Source: Cyclobacteriaceae bacterium (GTDB lineage Bacteria; Bacteroidota; Bacteroidia; Cytophagales; Cyclobacteriaceae). Taken from it: a stretch of DNA of 64,000 nt. Below are positions 23,387 through 32,998 of the stretch, piece after piece. Within the stretch, counting starts at the first letter, position 1. Each line of letters starts with the position of its first letter. Location of the stretch: contig JANQSI010000010.1 of NCBI GenBank assembly GCA_028284125.1, forward strand, positions 124,001 through 188,000. The letters run 5' to 3'. The notes beneath the pieces are model-generated. The model ran no database searches. It had not been told where the DNA came from and saw only the letters and a program-made list of their open reading frames with translations. The translations under genes were made by a program, and so were the position numbers.

Positions 23387-25972
23387 ATGAATTATTACAG
23401 ATCATTTGTTTCCTCGCTGTTTGTTTTATTGCTGATTGGATCAGCCTTTGCCCAGGATTATTTCCTCAAGGACCAAGGGCCATTTGATCCTAACATTCCC
23501 ACTCCAGAACAATTTTTGGGTTACGGAATTGGTGAACATCACACACGTCACGACCGTATCGTTGCCTATCTTGACAGGCTTGCGGAAGTATCAGATCGAG
23601 CCACAATCGAACGATATGGAATGACCCATGAATATCGTCAATTAGTAATCCTAACAATAACAGATCCTTCTAACCACAGCAATCTTACATCAATAAAGGA
23701 CCAACATCTTGCTGCAGTCGATCCAAATTCAACCACAGATCTTTCCAATATCCCGATTTTCATTAACCTGGGCTATAATGTTCATGGAAACGAACCTTCA
23801 ACTTCTGAAGCTGCGCTCCTGACAGCCTACACGTTAGTAGCTTCACAAAGTGATGAAGTAAAGAATTACCTTCAAAATGCAGTGATTTTCATCGATCCTA
23901 CACTCAATCCGGACGGGAGAGATCGACACTCAAGTTGGGCGAATACCTACAAGGGAAATCCGTTGGTTAAAGATCCACTGGATGCCGAACACAACGAAAT
24001 GTGGCCAAGAGGAAGAACTAACCATTATTGGTTTGACTTGAACAGAGATTGGTTATTGGGAATCAATCCAGAGAGTCGAGGCAAGTTGAACTGGTACCAT
24101 AGCTGGTATCCAAATGTGGTAACAGATTTTCATGAAATGGGAACAAATAGTACTTACTTCTTTGAGCCAATGAAGGCTATTGCAAGTAAAGACCCAATCA
24201 TGCCGAAGGAGAATTACACAACATTGAATGACACATTTGCAGAATACTTCAAAGAAGATTTGGACAAAATCGGATCCTTCTATTTCACCAAAGAAGTATT
24301 TGATGGCACCTATCCAGGCTATGGGTCTTCATACCCGGATCTGCAAGGAGGATTGGCATTACTGTTCGAACAAGCAAGTTCAAGAGGTCATGCGCAAAAG
24401 ACACGAATGGGTGATATCACATTTGCATTCACCATTCGAAACCAATACATCACCAGTTTATCGACAATAAGAGCTTCAGTTGAGAACAAGGCGATGCTTT
24501 ATAATTATCAACGTGATTTTTTTAAGTCCGCTATTTCCAATGCACGTTCCACCAATGTGAAAGGCTATGTGTTTGGAGATGATCACGACGCTAATCGGGT
24601 ACGAGATTTTGTTGATAAGTTGCTGCTTCACCGCATTAAGGTATATCAATTAGATGGACGAGTTACTGCTGGCGGAAAACGGTTCAACCCAGGAAAAGCT
24701 TTTGTTGTTCCAACAGATCAACCTCAGTACCGCATGGTGCAGACCATGTTTGAGACTTACAGGGAATACTCTGATAGTGTCTATTATGACGCATCTGCAT
24801 GGTCTGTAGTAAACTTCTACAACATGCAGTATGCACCATTGACTTCCAATTTCAAACGAGGCGCAGAAGTGACTGGAAAAGATATTGAAAGATCCACTTT
24901 CAACCTTCAGCGAACAGAATATGCATACTTGATACCATGGGAAGATTATTACGCTCCGGCATTGTTGAATGGACTTCACCAAAGTGGTGTCCGAGTGAAT
25001 TCAGCCTTCAAGCCATTTTCAATTCAGGTTCAGGGAGGAGTCAAAAACTTCGGCTATGGCACTTTGGTGGTTCCTGTCAGCAAACAAGCGATTTCTTCAG
25101 ATTCTCTTTATCAGGTATTGAAATCACAAAGCGATAAGTACGGAATAGAGATATCAAGTGCTAGTTCCGGCTACAGCGCTTCAGGAATCGACCTGGGAAG
25201 TAGGAATGTTCGTACGCTCGAACCTCCAAAAGCATTGATGTGGATAGAAGGCGGAGTATCTTCCTATGAAGCGGGTGAAGTTTGGCATTTACTGGATACA
25301 AGAGTTGAAATGCCAATTACCAAGGTTCCACTCCGGATGTTCAATTGGGTGGACTTGAATGATTACAATGTGATGCTGATGGTTTCTTCTTCTTACAATG
25401 AACTTGATTCGGCTAAGCGTCGGAAAATTAGTGATTGGGTGAAAGATGGAAACACACTCATCACCAGCCGATCTGCCACTGCATGGGCCATTAATAAAAA
25501 GCTTGTCAGTGAGGAATTGATCAAGGAAGAGAAGAGTGAGGACGAGAAAAAGAAGAAAGAAGCACCTACTCGCAAACCATATGTTGATGCTCCTTATAAT
25601 TCAGGAAAGAAAGAAGTGGGGGGAGCAATTTTCCAGGTAGATCTTGATTTGACACATCCTTTAGCTTTCGGGTATAAAAATTCTAAACTTCCCGTGTATC
25701 GAAATAGTGAAGTTTGGTTGGCACCTAGCAAGAATTCCTATTCTACAGTCGCCAAGTACACCTCGAACCCTCATATTGATGGCTTTATTTCAGATGAGAA
25801 TATGAACAAATTCCTAAAGCCTTCAGCTTCTCTAATTGTAAGTAGGCTGGGAAGTGGTCGAGTAATCATGTTCGCAGACAATCCAAATTTCAGAGGATCC
25901 TGGTACGGAACGAATCGACTGTTTTTGAATGCGATCTTCTTAGGTCAACATGTGTATGTACCGAGTGAATAA
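23387..25972 (+). CDS. Secreted M14 family zinc carboxypeptidase, large type
   Basis: This 861-residue protein has a signal peptide (about 1-22, ending FAQ). The peptidase M14 domain follows with zinc ligands H133 and E136 in NVHGNEPS and H249 in TDFHEMG, plus NPDGRDR and DLNRDW substrate-site motifs. The C-terminal half (about 400-861) includes a region resembling a glutamine-amidotransferase-like fold and a Lys/Glu-rich insert near 700-722. The protein is probably exported to the periplasm or surface to digest peptides. A second, shorter M14 enzyme is encoded at 53087-54301. Confidence 0.9.
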   Translation: MNYYRSFVSSLFVLLLIGSAFAQDYFLKDQGPFDPNIPTPEQFLGYGIGEHHTRHDRIVAYLDRLAEVSDRATIERYGMTHEYRQLVILTITDPSNHSNLTSIKDQHLAAVDPNSTTDLSNIPIFINLGYNVHGNEPSTSEAALLTAYTLVASQSDEVKNYLQNAVIFIDPTLNPDGRDRHSSWANTYKGNPLVKDPLDAEHNEMWPRGRTNHYWFDLNRDWLLGINPESRGKLNWYHSWYPNVVTDFHEMGTNSTYFFEPMKAIASKDPIMPKENYTTLNDTFAEYFKEDLDKIGSFYFTKEVFDGTYPGYGSSYPDLQGGLALLFEQASSRGHAQKTRMGDITFAFTIRNQYITSLSTIRASVENKAMLYNYQRDFFKSAISNARSTNVKGYVFGDDHDANRVRDFVDKLLLHRIKVYQLDGRVTAGGKRFNPGKAFVVPTDQPQYRMVQTMFETYREYSDSVYYDASAWSVVNFYNMQYAPLTSNFKRGAEVTGKDIERSTFNLQRTEYAYLIPWEDYYAPALLNGLHQSGVRVNSAFKPFSIQVQGGVKNFGYGTLVVPVSKQAISSDSLYQVLKSQSDKYGIEISSASSGYSASGIDLGSRNVRTLEPPKALMWIEGGVSSYEAGEVWHLLDTRVEMPITKVPLRMFNWVDLNDYNVMLMVSSSYNELDSAKRRKISDWVKDGNTLITSRSATAWAINKKLVSEELIKEEKSEDEKKKKEAPTRKPYVDAPYNSGKKEVGGAIFQVDLDLTHPLAFGYKNSKLPVYRNSEVWLAPSKNSYSTVAKYTSNPHIDGFISDENMNKFLKPSASLIVSRLGSGRVIMFADNPNFRGSWYGTNRLFLNAIFLGQHVYVPSE

Positions 25973-25976
25973 TTGG

Positions 25977-26066
25977 GACTGTAGATTTGGTTGATTGATG
26001 ATTGTAGATTTCCGAGTTGAAATCGAATCTTTGAATCCAAAATCCACAATCTAAAATCCACAATCT
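25977..26066. repeat. Intergenic tandem and inverted repeats between the M14 gene and accA
   Basis: aaaatccacaatct occurs twice in perfect tandem (26039-26052 and 26053-26066). Near-inverse copies lie upstream: gactgtagattt (25977-25988) and gattgtagattt (26000-26011). The set can fold into a long hairpin just after the carboxypeptidase stop and may act as a terminator. Otherwise it is a common type of Bacteroidota intergenic repeat. Confidence 0.55.
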
Positions 26067-26162
26067 CTATGTCCTCAGTAATCAGCATTCTGTATAAATA
26101 CTTAACATGGTGATGAGAATCAACGAGTCAGTATTAAGTTTGCCCTGTCAAAAATCAAATGC

Positions 26163-27104
26163 ATGCTAGATTTTGAAAAACCAATCGCGGAGCTGGAAGG
26201 GAAATTAGAAGATATGAAGGAGTTGGCTAAGTCCAGTGACGTGGATGTTTCTGATGCGATCAAGACACTTGAGACTAAGATCGTAGAATTGAAAAAGGAA
26301 ACATTCTCCAACCTAACCAGATGGCAGAGGGTACAATTGTCGAGGCATCCTGATCGGCCTTATACGCTCGATTATATTTATGAAATCACTGATGAATTTG
26401 TTGAGCTCCATGGCGACCGAGCAGTAAAAGATGATAAAGCGATGGTAGGAGGGTTTGGCCTGATCGATCAACAGCCGGTGATGATTATTGGTCAACAAAA
26501 GGGTCGAACCACGAAGCAACGCCAGGAACGAAATTTCGGGATGGCTAATCCTGACGGCTACCGCAAGGCGCTTCGCTTGATGAAGCTGGCCGAGAAATTT
26601 AATAAACCCATAGTTACACTCATCGACACTCCAGGAGCTTACCCAGGCCTTGAAGCAGAGGAACGCGGGCAAGGAGAGGCGATAGCGCGAAACCTAAAAG
26701 AAATGATGATGCTCAAAGTTCCGGTGATCTGCATCATAATAGGTGAAGGGGCATCAGGAGGTGCTCTTGGAATTGCGATTGGCGACAAAGTCATGATGAT
26801 GGAGAATACCTGGTATTCGGTGATATCCCCTGAATCTTGTTCGTCAATTCTTTGGAGAAGTTGGGACTACAAAGAGCAGGCCGCCGAGGCGCTGAAATTG
26901 ACAGCAAAAGACATGCTCAAGAATAAGTTGATTGATGATGTGATTAAAGAACCTCTTGGTGGAGCCCATACGGATCTTCAGGCATCAGCAAAAGAGCTGC
27001 AAAAAGTGATTTCCAAGAATCTTAAACATCTTCTCAAGAAAAAACCTGAAGACCGAATTGCAGACCGAATTGAGAAGTTTGGGGGCATGGGTGCCTACAA
27101 GTAA
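26163..27104 (+). CDS. accA: Acetyl-CoA carboxylase carboxyltransferase subunit alpha
   Basis: AccA with AccD transfers the carboxyl group from biotin to acetyl-CoA, the first step of fatty acid synthesis. The 313-residue length is normal. Family motifs include the N-terminal LDFEKPI coiled coil, [34 protein letters not shown] and [11 protein letters not shown], the oxyanion region of the crotonase-like fold. The gene stands alone here, with no accD in the window. Confidence 0.96.
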   Translation: MLDFEKPIAELEGKLEDMKELAKSSDVDVSDAIKTLETKIVELKKETFSNLTRWQRVQLSRHPDRPYTLDYIYEITDEFVELHGDRAVKDDKAMVGGFGLIDQQPVMIIGQQKGRTTKQRQERNFGMANPDGYRKALRLMKLAEKFNKPIVTLIDTPGAYPGLEAEERGQGEAIARNLKEMMMLKVPVICIIIGEGASGGALGIAIGDKVMMMENTWYSVISPESCSSILWRSWDYKEQAAEALKLTAKDMLKNKLIDDVIKEPLGGAHTDLQASAKELQKVISKNLKHLLKKKPEDRIADRIEKFGGMGAYK

Positions 27105-27215
27105 TCTTGATGTGCTAAATTCAAAGTTGTAATTTGGTAATCAATTTAATTATTCGCCTGAATTAGCTCAACAGTTTTTGATGGGCCCTGTCTACGGCAG
27201 TCAGGTACTATACTC

Positions 27216-27866
27216 ATGAAGCAGATAAATTGGCCTGATCATATTCTTAATTTCATAGCCGTTATTATTGGAGTATCTCTAGCATTCTATGTCAATGACC
27301 GTTCAGAGCGCTCACAAGATCGAAGAGAGCAGAAAAAGATCCTTCAATCAATGATTGATGAATTAGACTTTGATATGGAAGTCTATGAAAATCACCAAAT
27401 AAATTTAAATCAGAGTCAATCAGAATTGATCCAAGAAGTGATTGATATGATTAGGAGGGAAGAAACTGATAGTCTCAGTCATAAATTTCTTAAATGCCTG
27501 AATTATACAAATTATTCTCCCAGAAGTGTCACATTCAATTCCATTCTTGCATCTGGCAAGTTGGATTTAATTGAAGATTTTGATTTGAGGAGGCAGCTAT
27601 CTGTATACCATGAGATATGGGTATCGGAGGTAGAATTCAGGGTCTCAAAACAGATAAGTTTTGCTGAGAATAGATTGATACCATGGGTAATGGCTAATAC
27701 GGATTTTCAAACTCCTGATCCCAAAGATCTTCAAAAACGCGAGCTTGTTAATATGTTGTTCGTTTATCAAGGTTTGATTGATGGGAAGATTAGAAATTAC
27801 AATCAGCTTTTAAGTGAGGCCAAATCCCTCCAGGAAAACCTTCAGAAATACCTTGATGAAGAATAG
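27216..27866 (+). CDS. Single-pass membrane protein of unknown function
   Basis: A 216-residue protein with one helix (about 9-26, LNFIAVIIGVSLAFYVND) followed by a charged, largely helical domain containing TFNSILASGKLDLI. The layout resembles the DUF6090-type proteins common in Bacteroidota, which have no known role; the family match is from memory. It overlaps the acyltransferase gene by 11 bases, so the two are co-expressed. Confidence 0.75.
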   Translation: MKQINWPDHILNFIAVIIGVSLAFYVNDRSERSQDRREQKKILQSMIDELDFDMEVYENHQINLNQSQSELIQEVIDMIRREETDSLSHKFLKCLNYTNYSPRSVTFNSILASGKLDLIEDFDLRRQLSVYHEIWVSEVEFRVSKQISFAENRLIPWVMANTDFQTPDPKDLQKRELVNMLFVYQGLIDGKIRNYNQLLSEAKSLQENLQKYLDEE

Positions 27867-28419
27867 ATCTCTAAAAGAGCTTTTTTTTGGTTGGTTGTTT
27901 AAACTATCTGGTTGGAAGCATGAAGGTGCCCCGCCTAAAGACATAAAGAAATACGTCATTATTGTAGCACCTCATACCAGCAACATAGACTTTTTTGTAG
28001 GGTATGGCTACAAGCATCTGGTAGGTTTTCATCCAAACTTTCTTGGCAAGAAATCACTATTTAAGATTCCTATCGTTGGCTGGTTTCTTAAATCTATAGG
28101 AGGACACCCTGTCGATAGATCTAAGCACTCAAACCTTGTCGATCAAGTGGTAGAAATATTTGAGAAGCAAAAGGAATTTGTCATGACTATCACACCCGAA
28201 GGAACCAGATCATACTCACCCAAGTGGAAAACAGGATTCTATCGGATAGCTCAGAAAGCAAATGTTCCTATTGTCAAAATCGGATTTGACTACCCTTCAA
28301 AAACGGTGCACGTGGATGAGCCAATGTACGTTAGTGGAGACATGGACCAGGAAATGATAACCATTCAAAATCATTTCAAACAATTCACTGGAAAACATCC
28401 TGAAAAGGGAGTGAGGTAG
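27856..28419 (+). CDS. PlsC-like 1-acylglycerol-3-phosphate acyltransferase
   Basis: A 187-residue acyltransferase. The catalytic H-x4-D motif is H40-TSNI-D45 and the substrate motif is PEGTR (114-118), in normal order and spacing. This short form lacks extra domains and may act on lysophosphatidate or a related lipid. An ATG at 27856 is chosen; a start at 27814 would run further into the preceding gene. A hairpin at 28468-28507 terminates the unit. Confidence 0.88.
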   Translation: MKNRSLKELFFGWLFKLSGWKHEGAPPKDIKKYVIIVAPHTSNIDFFVGYGYKHLVGFHPNFLGKKSLFKIPIVGWFLKSIGGHPVDRSKHSNLVDQVVEIFEKQKEFVMTITPEGTRSYSPKWKTGFYRIAQKANVPIVKIGFDYPSKTVHVDEPMYVSGDMDQEMITIQNHFKQFTGKHPEKGVR

Positions 28420-28467
28420 ATATTCATTAAGCTTAATGAATGATCACAAAATCAAAAATAACTCTAG

Positions 28468-28507
28468 GTGAATTGAAGGGGCCGCTTAATATGGCCCTTC
28501 AATTCAC
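28468..28507. terminator. Bidirectional terminator hairpin
   Basis: A stem of about 15 bp (gtgaattgaagg... pairing with ...ccttcaattcac, one bulged G) closes a short loop gcttaatat. It lies between the convergent acyltransferase and surface-protein genes, and TTTAG follows on the plus side. Confidence 0.8.
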
Positions 28508-28515
28508 TTTAGTTA

Positions 28516-31500
28516 TCATTCTTGGGAAACAATCACTTTTTTAGTTGCTTTCAATTCTTCATCAACGAACAAGGAATAGAAATACAATCCCTCCGGTAGG
28601 TTATCAATTGTTACTTCAGTTCTTCCTCTTTGATAAACGGGTAGTTCCTCTACTAATGACCCTTTAATGTTATATATCTTTAACTCAGCTTTCTTGATAT
28701 TTTTTGGTAGTTCTAGCTGAATGGTAGATCGTCCATTTGTTGGGTTAGGGTAGACGTCTCCCATTTGAATACTAATTACGGATTCCAGGTCCCCATTCGA
28801 CTCATTTCCTTCAATTTGAGTCAATCGAACATTAAGATCGGCCATATCGCTAGAAATCTCCATTAATAATGATCTGAGTTCATCATTTTCATTTTTCAGT
28901 TCCTGGATTATATCATCCTTTTCTTCTACCGATTTTACAATCTCCTTCATCGATTCTACAAGTATTGGGATCATTCCTGTATAATTGACACCTTTTTTAC
29001 CGTCTTTTAATTCATGAACTAGTTCAGGGATTACGGCCTCTATTTCCTGAGCGATAAATCCGTATTGTTTTCCTTTCGGAAAATTCCTTGAAGTATAAGC
29101 TCCGCTCTTTTTAAACTCATAGCTTTTTCCACTTAATTGCCTAACGATTTCCATAGCATTACCAAACGCCCTCACATTTTCTTTGTATCTTTTATCTGAG
29201 GCTACGACAAAGTTAACCGCACGAACATTATTTAGTGCGTCTACATTATTGACCTCCAGATCGCCAGATATAATCTGATTACCTGTAACATCAAGGCTAC
29301 CATCGACATCCAAATCTCCACCAATTCCCACAAATTCGTTTCCAGCACTAAAATTTCCGAATATCAGTGAAGTATTCGGGTTGTTAGCTATATGCAGCTC
29401 ATCAGAACCTGTCACATTATACCCAGCTTGATATCCGAGAAAAACGTTACCAGTACCGGTATTGTTGTATCCTGCACTCCACCCTAATGCTGTATTGTTA
29501 GACCCATTGACATTGCTAAACATCGTGGCAGTGCCTACTGTTGTATTAAAGGATCCTGTTGTAAGCGAGGGCAATGACAGAAATCCTAAGGCAGTATTAG
29601 CATTTCCGTCGTTGTTTTGATCGAGCGCACTATTTCCAAAAGCTACATTCTGTACCCCAATATCGTTTGCACCTAAGGCTCCGTTACCAACAGCGGTATT
29701 ATCTTGTCCCGTCGTATTTGCATTAAGTGTCGAATAACCAATGGCTACATTGGCCACTCCTGTAGTATTATTTTCTAAGGCAAGAGATCCAAAAGCAGAA
29801 TTAGACGATCCGGTAGTGTTTTGCGCCAATGATCTATAACCCAAGGAAGAATTGTAATTACTGGTTTGGTTTAATTCTAATGCCTCATACCCAACCGCGG
29901 TGTTGCCGAGCCCTGTTGTATTTTGTTTTAGTGATCCAGTTCCAACCGCTACATTTAAGTCGCCTGAAGTGTTGTTGCGCATAGACTCATGTCCGATAGC
30001 TGTATTGTCAGACTCCTCGTTATTCTCCAGAGCATAATGACCAATTCCAACATTATGATTCCCGGACGCATTTTCAGCTAATGATCTAACACCAATAGCA
30101 ATATTCTCACTTCCATCACTATTGTTGAATAAAGACGAATTGCCAATGGCTATGTTTAAGTTTCCAGAATTATTAAACCTTAAAGCATCTTTACCGAAAG
30201 CAGAATTTGAAAGTCCGTCAATATTGCTCTCCATTGACCTATGCCCAATTGCGGTGTTGCTAGATGCTTCATTCAATCTCAATGATTCATAACCAATGGC
30301 CACATTGTGTATTCCAGTCACATTAGATTCTCCAGCTCTTTCCCCAATAAACACGTTATGATTACCAGTTAGATCATCGTTACTACCAGCATTCTGCCCT
30401 ATGAAAATAGAAGAACCTGTATTGTTGGGCTCAATTCTCGGTCCAACCATGAGCCACCGTTCTAACCCTGCTATATCAAAACGAATGATATCATCATCGG
30501 AGGTTTCTTCCACTTGAATTTTTGTATCATTATCTGCATCAACTATATCATCACTTGTGCTAGCCCAGCTAAGATTCCCAGCACCATCAGTTACTAGTGA
30601 TTGATTCGCATTTCCATCAGATGATGGGAATGAAAAAGCGCTATTGATATTTAAAGTGCCGTTTATTTGAACTAAATTATTGTCAAACTCACCATATATC
30701 AATGAGTTATTGAACTGGTTCCCAATATGTAATATTTGAGATCCTGTTTCGTTGGTTCCTGCTCCGCTTCCTAAGAACACATTATAACTACCGGAACTGT
30801 TAGTACCACTACTTGAGCCCAATGATGTATTACCCCTTCCGTTCGAGTTTCCAACAAGTGCCTGGAATCCTACTCCTGTGTTATCTGAGAACAGGTTATT
30901 GGAAAGTGCTCCATCACCTACCGCCACATTGTTTTTACCGATTATATTAGTAATACCCGCTTGACTTCCTATAAACACATTTTTATTATCAAGAAGGTTA
31001 TCGTTCAGACCTGCTTCTTCACCAATGAAGACAGACGATCCAGAGTTTTTTGGCTCAAGCCTAGATTCAACCATAATCCATTGTTCTACACCAGCTAGGT
31101 CAAATCTTATAATATCTTCGTTTGGATTTTCTTCTACCTGAACTTTTGTATCGGCATCTAAATCTGAAATATGATTAGGGATACCACCAGGTACAGACCA
31201 TGTTATGTTTCCAGCACCATCTGTTACCAGTGTTTGTCCACTTATACCATCAGTAGTAGGAAAGGAAAAGGCCCCATTGACGTTAAAGGTTCCATTTACT
31301 TGTACAAGACCATTATCGAATTCACCGTAAATGAGAGAATTATTTAGTTGATTACCAATATGTAATCTGTTAGAGCTACTTTCATTGGTTCCAGCCTGGG
31401 GACCAATGAAAACATTGTAATCACCGATAGACCCATCTCCACTTAAGTATCCAATGGCCGTATTGTAAGAACCTGTTTGATTTCCTCGAAGTGATAAATA

Positions 31501-31884
31501 ACCAAATGCCGAGTTGTAATCACCAGAGATTAGATCATTCAAAGAAAACATACCAAATCCCGAGTTATATGAGCCATTAGTGATTTGGTAAAGTGAAAAT
31601 TTTCCAAAACCAGAATTTCTTTCTCCATCGACATTTGAATAAAGAGAGAAGCTACCAAAACCAGAATTATCACTCCCAATAGTATTTGCAGGTAAACTGA
31701 AATGTCCAAAAGCCGAATTGTAAATCCCAGTCGTAGTATTAACTAGGGCATCAGTTCCTTGGCTGGTATTTGTTTGCCCTAAAGAGCTGAAACAGCCCAG
31801 AAGGATTAGCATAGTTAATAGTTGATGAATTTTTTGTAACCTAGAACCTCTCATGGGTTTAATGATTAGACTAACTTTTTTCAT
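28516..31884 (-). CDS. Large surface protein: YadA-head-like repeats, S74 endosialidase chaperone domain, T9SS type A tail
   Basis: A 1122-residue secreted protein. After a signal peptide (about 17-36) it carries many 14-16-residue repeats of the pattern N-x-AxGxxSLxxNxxG, like the beta-roll of trimeric YadA/Hia heads (about 45-145, 300-370 and 490-830). Two copies of a longer unit (about 150-325 and 367-536) contain HIGNQ, NNSLIYGEFDN and GQTLVTDGAGN-like blocks. An S74 intramolecular chaperone domain follows (DKRYKENV at 897-904 through GMIPILVE near 970), then a coiled coil (980-1025). A C-terminal secretion domain (about 1043-1122, DVYPNPTNG) completes it. It probably forms a trimeric fibre exported by type IX secretion. 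Confidence 0.9.
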   Translation of the reverse strand: MKKVSLIIKPMRGSRLQKIHQLLTMLILLGCFSSLGQTNTSQGTDALVNTTTGIYNSAFGHFSLPANTIGSDNSGFGSFSLYSNVDGERNSGFGKFSLYQITNGSYNSGFGMFSLNDLISGDYNSAFGYLSLRGNQTGSYNTAIGYLSGDGSIGDYNVFIGPQAGTNESSSNRLHIGNQLNNSLIYGEFDNGLVQVNGTFNVNGAFSFPTTDGISGQTLVTDGAGNITWSVPGGIPNHISDLDADTKVQVEENPNEDIIRFDLAGVEQWIMVESRLEPKNSGSSVFIGEEAGLNDNLLDNKNVFIGSQAGITNIIGKNNVAVGDGALSNNLFSDNTGVGFQALVGNSNGRGNTSLGSSSGTNSSGSYNVFLGSGAGTNETGSQILHIGNQFNNSLIYGEFDNNLVQINGTLNINSAFSFPSSDGNANQSLVTDGAGNLSWASTSDDIVDADNDTKIQVEETSDDDIIRFDIAGLERWLMVGPRIEPNNTGSSIFIGQNAGSNDDLTGNHNVFIGERAGESNVTGIHNVAIGYESLRLNEASSNTAIGHRSMESNIDGLSNSAFGKDALRFNNSGNLNIAIGNSSLFNNSDGSENIAIGVRSLAENASGNHNVGIGHYALENNEESDNTAIGHESMRNNTSGDLNVAVGTGSLKQNTTGLGNTAVGYEALELNQTSNYNSSLGYRSLAQNTTGSSNSAFGSLALENNTTGVANVAIGYSTLNANTTGQDNTAVGNGALGANDIGVQNVAFGNSALDQNNDGNANTALGFLSLPSLTTGSFNTTVGTATMFSNVNGSNNTALGWSAGYNNTGTGNVFLGYQAGYNVTGSDELHIANNPNTSLIFGNFSAGNEFVGIGGDLDVDGSLDVTGNQIISGDLEVNNVDALNNVRAVNFVVASDKRYKENVRAFGNAMEIVRQLSGKSYEFKKSGAYTSRNFPKGKQYGFIAQEIEAVIPELVHELKDGKKGVNYTGMIPILVESMKEIVKSVEEKDDIIQELKNENDELRSLLMEISSDMADLNVRLTQIEGNESNGDLESVISIQMGDVYPNPTNGRSTIQLELPKNIKKAELKIYNIKGSLVEELPVYQRGRTEVTIDNLPEGLYFYSLFVDEELKATKKVIVSQE

Positions 31885-32193
31885 ATGTTAAGCTTGTTAA
31901 AATTATCATTTGATAAGAAATCACAATTTTGAAATCTTTGACTTATTGATTATCAGAAATGACGATACAAATGGTATACATACCAAAATGTCTGTTCATC
32001 ATGCATAACCATTACAGAATGGGATTTTTAGTTACTTAAAAAGAAGCTGAATTTTGATATAGTAAGTTCTCAATAGCCTACTTTTTGGAAGTATTAAGTG
32101 TTAATCACCAAGTGATGAGGTGTACTATTAGGAATAGAATAAAAAAGCCATTTACTTCTCAGCAAATGGCTTTCTATAAGTTTTGATTGGTTG
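31885..32193. other. 309-bp gap without a gene
   Basis: The gap is AT-rich. It presumably holds the promoter of the surface-protein gene at its left and the terminator of the zinc-ribbon gene (32144-32173) at its right. No convincing reading frame, RNA gene or operator was recognised. Confidence 0.6.
32144..32173 (-). terminator. Intrinsic terminator after the zinc-ribbon gene
   Basis: AAAGCCATTT pairs with AAATGGCTTT (10 bp) around a 10-nt loop. On the minus strand it is followed by TTTTTTATTC, and it lies 20 bp after the gene's stop. Confidence 0.9.
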
Positions 32194-32991
32194 TTACTTT
32201 GCTGCAGTTTTCTTTGCAGTCGTTTTTCTTGTAGTTCTTCTTTTTGGTTTTGCCTCTTCAACTACAATCTCATCTAGGACATCTGAAAGAATTCGTCCAC
32301 AGTGCTCGCACACAATGAGTTTCTTCTTTTCACGGATCTCAGCTTGCTTTTGAGGTGGAACGATGTTGAAACATCCGCCGCATGCACCTCGGTTCACAGG
32401 AACTACTGCCAGACCGTTTCGCATGTTGTTACGAATTCTCTCGTAAGATTTAAGCAATCGTTCTTCAACATTCTTTTCAGCTTTCTTCCGATCTTTTGCG
32501 ATCTTCTGCTCATCTGATTCTGACTCCTTGGTGATGGTCTCTAATTCACCTTTTTTTCCTTCAAGATCTTTCTTTCTTTCTGCTAAAATCCCTTTTGTTT
32601 CTTCTGCTTCCTCTTTCTTTCCTTCAATCTTTTCATATGATTCTTTTATCCTTTTCTCAAGGATTTGAATTTCCAACTGTTGAAGTTCTACTTCCTTAGT
32701 GATAGCATCGTACTCACGATTGTTTCGAACGTTCATTTGCTGCTCCTCGTACTTCTTGATCAACTTCTCTGCATCTTTGATTGCAGCCTTGTTTGCAGCT
32801 ATTGCGTCTTCAAAATCTTTTTGATCTTGGGTCTGCTTATCCAGTCGTGTTTCGTATCCTGCTATTTCGTCTTCGAGATCCTGAACCTCCTCTGGGAGGG
32901 CTCCTCGCACCTTTTTAATCTCGTCAATTTTTGAATCTAATTCTTGTAGTTTGGTTAGCGCTTCGAGCTTTTGGGCTACTGTATTTTCCAT
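32194..32991 (-). CDS. Coiled-coil protein with C4 zinc ribbon and basic tail
   Basis: This 265-residue protein has a long coiled coil (about 5-190). A C4 zinc ribbon follows (C204-x2-C207 and C228-x2-C231, with VPPQKQAEIR between), then a Lys/Arg/Thr-rich tail (about 249-265) that could bind nucleic acid. This architecture is widespread in bacteria; chlamydial CdsZ is one studied relative, but the general role is unclear. It lies 7 bp after the Nif3 gene, a pairing seen in many genomes, and forms an operon with it. Confidence 0.9.
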   Translation of the reverse strand: MENTVAQKLEALTKLQELDSKIDEIKKVRGALPEEVQDLEDEIAGYETRLDKQTQDQKDFEDAIAANKAAIKDAEKLIKKYEEQQMNVRNNREYDAITKEVELQQLEIQILEKRIKESYEKIEGKKEEAEETKGILAERKKDLEGKKGELETITKESESDEQKIAKDRKKAEKNVEERLLKSYERIRNNMRNGLAVVPVNRGACGGCFNIVPPQKQAEIREKKKLIVCEHCGRILSDVLDEIVVEEAKPKRRTTRKTTAKKTAAK

Positions 32992-32998
32992 TCAGTAT

